DNA of 64,000 nucleotides from Cepaea nemoralis (taxonomy: Eukaryota; Mollusca; Gastropoda; Stylommatophora; Helicidae): NCBI GenBank assembly GCA_014155875.1, contig JACEFZ010005110.1, forward strand, positions 124,001-188,000, written 5' to 3'. Below are positions 60,601-64,000 of the stretch, piece after piece. The notes under the pieces were generated by a model. It saw nothing but the letters and a program-made list of their open reading frames with translations. It was not told where the DNA came from and ran no database searches. The position numbers were made by a program, and so were the translations under genes. Numbering within the stretch: the first letter of the stretch is position 1; every line of letters starts with the position of its first letter.

Positions 60601-63112
60601 AGAAAAACTGGGAATGAAAAGAGTTGATGAAAGAAATAAAAAAGAGGCAAGTTAAATATTTTGGCCTTGATTTAAGGCATAACACTGTTATAAACACTAT
60701 ACTTGGTAAAGTGAGCAAGAGGTTGACAACAATACAAGTGGGAAGATAACATCAAGAGATGGACAAACATCAGTCTGACAGAATGCACAGTCAGGACGAG
60801 AGACAGACAGTATTGGAGATCTATTGCAGCCAACATTCATTGTGGAGATGGCACCTGATTGTCTGATTGCAAATTAGCACCAGGAAATGGTCTTTAAAGT
60901 AAATGTTACCTGCATGATATTACCAACATCACCATTTGAGTGGTGATTGATCTATTTAAAATATAGGGTTAGCAACCTATACTCAATATGCCTCCCTGCA
61001 GGGAAGACAGTTCTTGACTTACAACTCTTGCTCACATCCACTCTCCCTCTCTTACTATTCTTGCTCACATCCACTCTTCCTCTCTTTTCGAGACTCCTGT
61101 CTGTTCCACTTTTCACATGGGGCAGTGAGGGGCATTTTGTGTGATATTCAATGGCACAGGAACGGAGCATAATGGGGTGACCCTTTGCCGTGAAGTTAGA
61201 ACCGCAACTAACTAGCTAGTTAGCTAACCAACCAACCAACCAACTAACCAACCAACCAACTAACTAACATCCACTCTCTCTCTCTTACTACTCTTGCTCA
61301 CATCCACTCTACCTCTCTTACACAAACACATAACATTAATCATCATCTTCTTCTTCCACTTTTGCCATCAAGCATTGTGGGGAGAAATCATTGATGTTCA
61401 AGTGCCCAATGGGTGACACTGTGTAATTGGTGGGTTTCCGATGTGAGCGTTGATAGAGTCATGCTTTACTTTCAATTTCCTCCATATTTCTTGAGCAATA
61501 GTGCATCAAAAACATTAATTCCCTGTTAGTTTGCTGGACCTATTGTAGTTTCATCTTTAACATATAACATTAACTTATAATAAAACAAGGAAAAAAAACA
61601 ACATAACTTACTGTTGGCCCATCATTGAGCAGTCTCACATATCTTCCATCTTCACTAACCTCTTTTATTTTGAGGTCACCAATGGCACTATGGGTAAAAA
61701 AGTTTATAAACTCATTTTTCAGACATTTTAAACTTTATGTGAAAGTAAATGGTAAGTTTTCAACTCAAAACAATGTATTTTCTTTGTGAATTTAAACATA
61801 GAAGCTACAAACAATATGTTTCATATACTGTATTCAATGAACAATAAACGATTACTCAAATATAGTGAGCCTTACCAATTAGAGTTTCAGCCAGTTTTGT
61901 GCAAATAGAAAGAGTTCATTTTAAATTTGAAATTACCGTGGGGATAACAAAATGCTACACATTAGAACACCACCTGTGACAATGTGTTTTAAGTGATGCA
62001 GTGCCAAACAAAAAGTAGCTTTGGACCAAACACGAGGAACATTCAAATCAATCAGTATTATAATGTAAATTTTCGTTCACTGAGCATTAAAATTGGGGAA
62101 GATACCGTGAAATAAAACAAATATAGCTAGATTGTCTGATGATTCATATTGTCTATTAGGGTCATATATTTTTAAACCAATCAGAAGCTTGCTTCTTAAA
62201 ATCTTCATACTAGAGATATGTTAAAAATTTTGTAAGAAAGAAACTACAAAAGGGAACAAATATGAAAGAAACAAACTCATGATACTTTTGTACAGAACCT
62301 GAACAATGAGAGTGAGGTATATTTGATGTAAAATGAATGACAGATTATTTGATTAAAAAGAATTAACATCATTGCACTAGGGATACACCATATGTGCTCA
62401 TGATACTTTTGTACAGAACCTGAACAATGAGAGTGAGGTATATTTGATGTAAAATGAATGACAGATTATTTGATTAAAAAGAATTAACATCATTGCACTA
62501 GGGATACACCATATGTGCTCGCCCTCACTCAGCAGATTCTATTGTATTGTATTTATGTGAACAATATCCTGTTTATTCCTTATGGGACATAATTGGGATA
62601 CATAATGTCTATTGTTATTTCATATAATAGATTCACTGGCCTGGTCACTTGAGAAGGAGTCTTCGCGGTGAAGTGGTCAAACCGTTTGAATCAGGCTCCG
62701 AAGGTTGTGGGTTCAAGTCAGGGCCACGTCCTTCGGTTCACAAGTTAAATTTTTCGGAGACTCCTGTGGATCTTTGCTAAAGCTACGAAGTTTGTGCTTT
62801 GTGCGATGCTTTCCGCACTGCGGAAAGAGACCGAGCCATATGGGATAAAACCCGGTGCAATGAAGTCAACCCTGTCGACCTTTAAGCGACTTTTAAAAAA
62901 AATCGTTAATTACCTTGTCTCCGAGTCAAGGTCACCCTGGAAAGAATGTAGGCTCTCTGCTGGACTACTTTTAGGCCGTGATTTTGTGATCAGTTCGTCT
63001 TTGCTGAAATATGGAGAGGTTCTGTCTTCTTGTAGATTGCTTCTTTGGCTGAATTGAAAATGATCTATTTTCAGGTTTCTGGCATTTTCTGCTTCTTCAG
63101 TTTTATGATTTT
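42510..63112 (-). CDS. LMNTD1: Lamin-tail-domain protein, LMNTD1-like; last eight coding exons
   Basis: Exons in coding order: 62914-63112, 61612-61687, 56615-56845, 53758-53878, 49018-49123, 47240-47412, 43963-44084 and 42510-42656. They total 1175 bases, about 390 residues; all borders are GT/AG and every phase joins. After a polar stretch comes a lamin-tail domain: AIGDLKIKEVSEDGRYVRLL, IIKQTIHGRPVAIFRFPSDT, KFPPDSTITVWSAMND, NPPTDFFWKDSQKWESGSQC, TTVLCRPNGQAIAW. FxxPPxSTxTxW and NPPTDFxW are hallmarks of this Ig-like fold. No lamin rod is present, so it is not a lamin itself; length and layout fit LMNTD1 rather than LMNTD2, though I cannot test this by search. The tail after the domain is proline- and serine-rich and probably disordered. 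The start of the gene lies beyond position 64000. Molecular function is poorly known; lamin-tail domains mediate nuclear-envelope or protein contacts. Confidence 0.85.
42870..43200 (+). mobile_element. RTE LINE with zinc finger, fragment of the 27.2-kb family
   Basis: Reads [60 protein letters not shown]; very close to the 27246-28149 copy but cut after HMWCL. Confidence 0.85.
43435..43600 (-). mobile_element. RTE-type LINE fragment
   Basis: Minus frame NAFEYKCYRRVLRISWIKKR, TNALILQELNIEEGWLLKTI, an RTE C-terminal segment. Confidence 0.65.
43608..43770 (+). mobile_element. SINE-B copy, internally deleted
   Basis: GGTCAGCATGACCGAATGGA head, GTTCTTAAACATCCGGTGTG, then the distal AGCGAGTGATCGCAAAATTT and an A-run; the middle is missing. 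Confidence 0.75.
43963..44084 (-). CDS. LMNTD1: LMNTD1-like penultimate exon
   Basis: Acceptor TTTTTTTCAG. Reads QPYTGSPAQRIGSKTLRRTK, SSQTLRSASINESVALSKTT; donor GTATGT gives phase 0 into the last exon. Reading on without splicing meets TAG four codons later. Confidence 0.8.
44345..45608. repeat. 79-bp satellite, about sixteen units of two alternating types
   Basis: Units share CTCCTTCCCACCGCTAG, CTACGGGACACCCTTGGGTG and AAAGGAGAAGTAAGGTAA. One type has GTGCCAGCATAGGTGTATCC, the other GTGGCAGCATAGGGGTATCC. Divergence is very low. It lies in the intron between the 47240 and 43963 exons. Confidence 0.96.
45770..45975 (+). mobile_element. RTE-type LINE 3' end fragment
   Basis: CCATGACTCTGGTAATGG, CACGCTTATCGGCATGGTAC, ATGATAATAATGATGATG: the non-coding end and tail of the family. 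Confidence 0.6.
45983..46076. repeat. Half of a foldback element
   Basis: GTATTATTAATGACTGTGGA, TTTTGAAAATATTGCCAGTT matches the left arm of the inverted-repeat element at 54541-54702, without the right arm. Confidence 0.55.
46080..46530 (+). mobile_element. RTE-type LINE 3' fragment, frame open
   Basis: 126 codons: [60 protein letters not shown]. Tail GGCATATGATGGATGGATGG. Confidence 0.85.
46690..47013 (+). mobile_element. SINE-B, full length
   Basis: GGTCAGCACGGCTGAATAGA head; GAAAGGGGTTCAACTCCTAC B box; body AATCGTCCTTGACTTGGGGG, CTCCTGATGGCGAGAGACAC; ends with a C-tract and A-run. The head resembles tRNA-Leu. Confidence 0.8.
47015..47215 (-). mobile_element. SINE-C copy
   Basis: Plus strand CATATGGCTCAGTCTCTTTC, CAGAGCACCAACTCAGTAGC and CTTTGAGAGTGCAAGGCAGG; minus strand ends at the tRNA-like head near 47210. 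Confidence 0.7.
47240..47412 (-). CDS. LMNTD1: LMNTD1-like exon (third from last)
   Basis: Acceptor ATCCACAG, donor GTGAGT. Reads EKRQPASLFISKHPHGSNPS, FITHPHTGQARPLCLGNDNS, TYSRQSRAQTVRPDPLP. The only frame open throughout is the one that joins both neighbours. Confidence 0.85.
47540..48960 (-). mobile_element. RTE (CFDP2-like) endonuclease-RT region, split by a SINE-B
   Basis: Near 48800-48960 the minus strand reads CDFNAHVSKDSSSWPVCLGK and WSHGNTQDP, an AP-type endonuclease. At 47535-47945 it reads ITDKKQQMDRWVEDYLKLYS and INELASGKAPGNDGIPIEV, the start of the RT fingers. Stops are frequent. SINE-B at 48107-48415 lies between. Confidence 0.8.
48107..48415 (+). mobile_element. SINE-B, nested in an RTE copy
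   Basis: TAGGTCAGCATGGCCGAATG head, GGGGGTTCAACCCCTACACT, CTAATCCACATGCAAAATTC, tail AAAATACAAAAAAAAGG. GGCTGCAGTG / GAGCTGCAGTG on the two sides is the likely target duplication. Confidence 0.8.
49018..49123 (-). CDS. LMNTD1: LMNTD1-like exon (fourth from last)
   Basis: Reads DENHCEVNDIGASETLTAIK then VDLIGPRPEPVFIR; acceptor CTACCAACCAG, donor GTAAAT. Two bases at each end join the neighbouring exons (AAA and AGG codons). Confidence 0.82.
49205..49590 (+). mobile_element. I-clade LINE RNase H fragment
   Basis: Plus strand reads [37 protein letters not shown], the last RNase H motif of the family, then broken C-terminal sequence. Confidence 0.8.
49680..49800 (-). mobile_element. I-clade LINE 3' end fragment
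   Basis: Plus strand CATTGTACTCTGGACATTCC and CACATGTGCCCTGTTCTCTC resemble the reversed 3' end seen at 13905-13970. Confidence 0.5.
49800..50910 (+). mobile_element. RTE LINE lacking the RT domain: endonuclease joined to C-terminus
   Basis: At 49811-50200 the endonuclease reads NVIQVYAPTADSSDDSIDEF, EVTIIMGDLNAKVGNQQDGC, NQIDYILINRRF. At 50496-50906 the C-terminal part reads ARKTNEQVLQETNKDRKLIR, FGHVIRRNDLENLVTTCKIE, followed by the GGCACATGATGGATGGATA tail. The whole RT palm between them is deleted at about 50590. Confidence 0.85.
51125..51705. repeat. 15-bp satellite split by a tRNA-like SINE
   Basis: CTTATTGTCCTTTGTCTTACT units at 51135-51245 resume at 51620-51705. Between them an I-clade 3' fragment (about 51250-51310) and a minus-strand SINE (about 51340-51625) with B box GGTTCAAGTCCC (minus) are inserted. 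Confidence 0.8.
51985..52300 (+). mobile_element. SINE-B, full length
   Basis: GAGGTCAGCATGGCAGAATA head, GGGATTCAGTCTCTACACCG, body through AAAATTCAGTCCAGCACTAC and an A-rich tail. GCGATGGCTGGAGG / GTGATGGCTAGGGG on the two sides looks like the target duplication. Confidence 0.82.
52301..53189. other. Intron sequence with short repeat fragments
   Basis: A Rep-E 3' fragment (GGTCATATGGGGTTAGACCC, about 52440-52540) and a SINE-A 3' end (about 52690-52760) are visible. I see no exon. Confidence 0.45.
53190..53540 (+). mobile_element. I-clade LINE RNase H fragment
   Basis: [20 protein letters not shown] then HDKTDVVGAL, the C-terminal RNase H motif, with downstream text resembling the family 3' region. 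Confidence 0.7.
53758..53878 (-). CDS. LMNTD1: LMNTD1-like exon ending the lamin-tail domain
   Basis: Acceptor TATATCCACCAG, donor GTAAGT. Reads AIAWTIASHRFSIDLFTERS, GSKLNVDEEKCSKLDQGEER. AIAWTIASHRF matches the closing strand of lamin-tail domains. This exon was found only by domain logic and phase; it is too short to stand out as an open frame. Confidence 0.88.
54050..54400 (-). mobile_element. Rep-E fragment followed by SINE-A fragment
   Basis: Minus strand GGGCTCATCGCTTGCTAAAT and CACCTATTCCTC belong to Rep-E (54050-54215). At 54235-54400, TTTTGCCATTGCTTTCTGAA (plus) is reversed SINE-A. Confidence 0.7.
54541..54702. repeat. 162-bp foldback (snapback) element
   Basis: The left arm (GACTGTGCAGTTTTTGAAAA, TATTGCAGTTCCAAGTTTAG) and the right arm (AAACTTGGAACAGCAATATT, TTCAAAAACTGCAGTC) are inverted copies of about 62 bp around a short loop. 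Confidence 0.8.
54715..55065. repeat. Two small satellites (27 bp x3 and 30 bp x4)
   Basis: TCATTGTGCACAGATCTATC recurs at 54716-54780. GCATGGAGAGGTCAAGGAGA recurs at 54970-55050. Between them a plus frame (GGKTKIYTSYDLAAALHTVV) recalls a transposon helix-turn-helix, but I cannot support a call. Confidence 0.75.
55200..55625. repeat. CCAACCAAT-rich repeats and (ATC)n
   Basis: A unit with TAGAACTAAAGCCTCTCAGA recurs about three times with AACCAACCAATCC spacers, followed by (ATC)n at 55556-55625. Confidence 0.85.
55672..55973 (-). mobile_element. I-clade LINE RNase H fragment with tail
   Basis: MRIEVKAVTVAFQWLERTIA, THIAFIKDSVSMLSKVKKGM, ending in the same (CAACT)-type tail as copy 2 (55672-55682). 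Confidence 0.78.
56030..56575 (-). mobile_element. RTE LINE with C-terminal zinc finger, fragment
   Basis: Minus frame MPNHRLPNVIFYSELRCGKH, SQGSQRKRFKDTLKISLKAF, CPHCQRTFRAKISLT; the finger's histidines are lost. Upstream text matches KIKWQDKIPDTEF-type sequence with stops. Confidence 0.8.
56615..56845 (-). CDS. LMNTD1: LMNTD1-like exon, core of the lamin-tail domain
   Basis: Acceptor CCAAAACAG, donor GTAAAG, 77 codons in phase 0. Reads EYECSGYIIKQTIHGRPVAI, FRFPSDTKFPPDSTITVWSA, MNDPNMHNPPTDFFWKDSQK, WESGSQCTTVLCRPNGQ. It is the most diagnostic exon of the gene. Confidence 0.93.
57115..57535 (-). mobile_element. Rep-F copy, same orientation as the 14.3-kb copy
   Basis: ATTATGCTCTGTTTCTGTGC, CAGTGAATATCACACAAAAT, GGAAGTGGCAGTCACT match the 14.3-kb copy; a CAGTCAGTGAGTCA-like tail lies at its left end. 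Confidence 0.75.
57676..58318 (+). mobile_element. RTE-type LINE, thumb to 3' end, frame open
   Basis: Frame reads [60 protein letters not shown], ending HAYWHGT and the tail GGCACATGCTGGATGGATGG. Two residues of FFGHVMRRN are deleted (FFMRRN). ATATACCCTAGG near 57663 and ATATACCCTGG near 58318 form the likely target duplication. Confidence 0.88.
58340..58590 (+). mobile_element. SINE-A copy
   Basis: ACCGGTCTCTGTCGCCAAAG head, core TTCAGAAAGCAATGGCTAAC, end ATCCTGCAAGGGATATGCAA. AGCAACAAC before and AGCAACTAC after are the likely target duplication. Confidence 0.82.
58681..58992 (+). repeat. 25-bp satellite derived from the RTE reading frame, about twelve units
   Basis: The unit GAGTGTTGAAGTGCTATATA plus GAAAA corresponds to the RTE codons for KVLRCYIE (compare AAAGTGTTGAGGTGCTACAT in the copy at 57.9 kb). 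After the last unit the RTE frame continues (CATATGCATGTGAAACATGG), so the array grew inside an RTE copy. Confidence 0.9.
58993..59200 (+). mobile_element. RTE-type LINE remnant after the satellite
   Basis: RRDEKHLMAVEMWFMRKMQR followed by decayed sequence. Confidence 0.75.
59285..59660 (-). mobile_element. mariner-like transposase C-terminal fragment
   Basis: Minus strand reads VLHNDLPAHTSLLVKQYL, then LYSTDLALPN and KFKDADYF, FKDWVLGMFTTL, which follow the DNAPAHTS ... YSPDLAPCD ... layout of mariner transposases, with frameshifts and lost aspartates. No terminal repeats found. Confidence 0.6.
59701..60209. other. Intron sequence; tRNA-like SINE head near 60066-60130
   Basis: The 138-codon plus frame at 59711-60127 has no recognisable domain. 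GCAGCAGCTAGCACACAAAC and GAGTTTGAATCCCC look like A- and B-box parts of a tRNA-derived SINE. Confidence 0.4.
60210..60870 (+). mobile_element. RTE-type LINE fragment, decayed
   Basis: FTYLGHAITDDE, RMTKNAFNSMKSVLN, IVKLYVYSTLPYGAEA, EALEM, FGLDLRHNTVINTIL in shifting frames; ends CAACATTCATTGTGGAGATG. Confidence 0.75.
61070..61268 (+). mobile_element. Rep-F fragment with (AACC)n tract
   Basis: CTGTTCCACTTTTCACATGG, GGGGCAGTGAGGGGCATTTT and ACCGCAACTAACTAGCTAG match the end of Rep-F; (CCAA)n follows at 61210-61265. CTCACATCCACTCT units flank it on both sides. Confidence 0.7.
61269..61611. other. Intron sequence, nothing recognised
   Basis: Unassigned. Confidence 0.35.
61612..61687 (-). CDS. 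LMNTD1: LMNTD1-like exon starting the lamin-tail domain
   Basis: Acceptor TTACCCATAG, donor GTAAGT. Reads AIGDLKIKEVSEDGRYVRLL, NDGPT. The pattern matches the first strands of lamin-tail domains. Confidence 0.92.
61690..62275. other. Intron sequence, nothing recognised
   Basis: AT-rich, no repeat recognised. Confidence 0.35.
62276..62518. repeat. 121-bp exact tandem duplication
   Basis: The block from CTCATGATACTTTTGTACAG to ATACACCATATGTG is present twice in a row with no difference that I can see, so it is young or an assembly effect. Confidence 0.93.
62520..62645. repeat. Direct repeat, copy 1 (copy 2 at 63417-63545)
   Basis: GCAGATTCTATTGTATTGTA to TTCACTGGCCTGGTCACTTG, about 120 bp, recurs about 895 bp later with a handful of changes. 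The last 30 bases of the window begin a third partial copy (TGTCTATTGTTATTTCA). The copies bracket a SINE-C and exon A. Confidence 0.85.
62655..62890 (+). mobile_element. SINE-C, best-preserved copy
   Basis: Head GAGTCTTCGCGGTGAAGTGG (A box), GGTTGTGGGTTCAAGTC (B box), body AAGCTACGAAGTTTGTGCTT, GAGCCATATGGGATAAAACC, CGGTGCAATGAAGTC, and a T/A-rich end. It ends only about 25 bp from the exon donor on the opposite strand. Confidence 0.82.
62914..63112 (-). CDS. LMNTD1: LMNTD1-like exon upstream of the lamin-tail domain
   Basis: Acceptor GTATTTATCACAG, donor GTAATT. Reads NHKTEEAENARNLKIDHFQF, SQRSNLQEDRTSPYFSKDEL, ITKSRPKSSPAESLHSFQGD, LDSET plus two bases. Polar and probably disordered. The phase requires another exon upstream, beyond the window or unrecognised in the last 900 bases. 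Confidence 0.82.
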
Positions 63113-63179
63113 CTGTGATAAATACATAACAACAGCAAAACAGTAAAGTCATTCAAACAAAACACAGATTTTGACATAG

Positions 63180-63400
63180 AAGTGTCAAGTGTTTCACTGA
63201 TTGTTTGACTTACTATTTGTTTGTTTGATTGCTTGAATGTTTGATCAACTGACTGACTGACTGATCAAATGAGTGATGAATTGGTGACTGGTTTGACCAA
63301 TTATTTAAATAATTTAATGATTGTTTGATTTATTTTTAAATAAATTCAATGATTGTTTGACTGATTACTTGATTGATTGTTTATTTATTTAATGAATGAA
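63180..63400. repeat. (TTGAT/TGACTGAC)n simple repeat
   Basis: Degenerate GTTTGATTGCTTGA, GACTGACTGACTGAT and GATTGATTG runs. Confidence 0.8.
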
Positions 63401-63559
63401 AGATTATTTGATTACAAAGCAGATTCTATTGTATTGTATTTGTATGAACAATATCCTGTTTATTCATTATGGGACATAATTGGGATACATAATGTCTATT
63501 GTTATTTCATATGATAAATTCACTAGCTTGGTCACTTGTCTCTCATGCAAGATCACAGG

Positions 63560-63930
63560 CTCCCTAAACATTTTTTATGGTGAGCTGCGCTATGGTAAAT
63601 GCTCCCAAGGTGGCCAGAGGAAACATTTTAATGACACTCTGAAGATCTGAATAAAAGATTTTGGAATTCATCACGACTCTTGGGAGACTGCTGACAAAGA
63701 CCATAATTCGTGTCATACATTATTATGCAAGGGTGTAGTCATTTGTGAAGCAAACAGGACTGCAAGAGGTGTGGAAAAAAAAGGCTGGACAAAAAAACCA
63801 CTGCAGGAGATCCTCCCCCTGGAACGTCAAGCATTCTTTGCCCACATTTTCAAAGAACATTCCGAGCCAAAATAGACCTTACCAACCATCTTAGAACTAA
63901 CAGCTCCAAACTTTCAACCCCTCTGGATGA
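63560..63930 (+). mobile_element. RTE LINE with zinc finger, 3' fragment
   Basis: FYGELRYGKCSQGGQRKHF then CEANRTARGVEK, GDPPPGTSSILCPHFQRTF in shifting frames; parallels the 56.0-kb copy. It is cut by the right-hand repeat. Confidence 0.7.
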
Positions 63931-64000
63931 AATGTATGGTCATCACAATTCTTGATGGACAAACACCATAATTTGGATACATATGTCTATTGTTATTTCA

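Noticed and set aside
62520..63545. LTR retrotransposon, suggested by two direct repeats about 900 bp apart
   Set aside because: The interior holds a tRNA-derived SINE and a host exon rather than gag/pol, no primer-binding site or TG...CA ends are seen, and a third copy begins at the window edge.

Overview
This window is animal nuclear DNA. Short exons are separated by kilobase introns with GT/AG borders, and the spaces between are filled with LINEs, tRNA-derived SINEs, Penelope-like elements, mariner, Tigger and hAT relatives, and many local satellites. I find no prokaryotic, organellar or viral gene. The repeat mix fits an invertebrate metazoan, but I cannot name the phylum from sequence alone.

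Three host genes can be rebuilt by matching splice sites and reading phases. (1) 6929-28928, + strand: a complete six-exon TXNDC9 (phosducin-like protein 3), 210 codons. (2) 6611-6749, - strand: the first coding exon of an unidentified, probably nuclear protein, head-to-head with TXNDC9 across a 179-bp gap that is probably a shared promoter. (3) 42510-63112, - strand: the last eight coding exons of a lamin-tail-domain protein most like LMNTD1. Its 5' end lies beyond the right edge. Genes 1 and 3 converge on a repeat-filled intergenic stretch (28929-42509).

Region by region: 1-6600 holds an RTE LINE fragment, a GATA-type microsatellite block, a Tigger element, a long-period repeat and a 544-bp near-perfect palindrome. 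TXNDC9 introns hold a hAT-like MITE with a perfect 8-bp target duplication, a Penelope-like GIY-YIG fragment with a hammerhead-like motif, two I-clade LINE copies with RNase H, an RTE LINE with a zinc finger, and five satellites. The intergenic stretch holds a mariner element, RTE fragments, SINE clusters, two satellites and a small retroposed gene fragment. LMNTD1-like introns hold a 79-bp satellite of about 16 units, more RTE and I-clade fragments, and a stack of nested insertions.

Nothing here is a clear new multi-gene system. The best leads are the palindrome carrying two hammerhead-like cores with a fixed GCAA variant, two satellites that visibly grew out of a SINE and out of a LINE reading frame, a 65-bp duplication of a splice acceptor in TXNDC9, and a retroposed coding fragment. 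Repeat families are called SINE-A, SINE-B, SINE-C, Rep-D, Rep-E and Rep-F here; these are working labels. Most repeat borders are good to about 10-30 bases.
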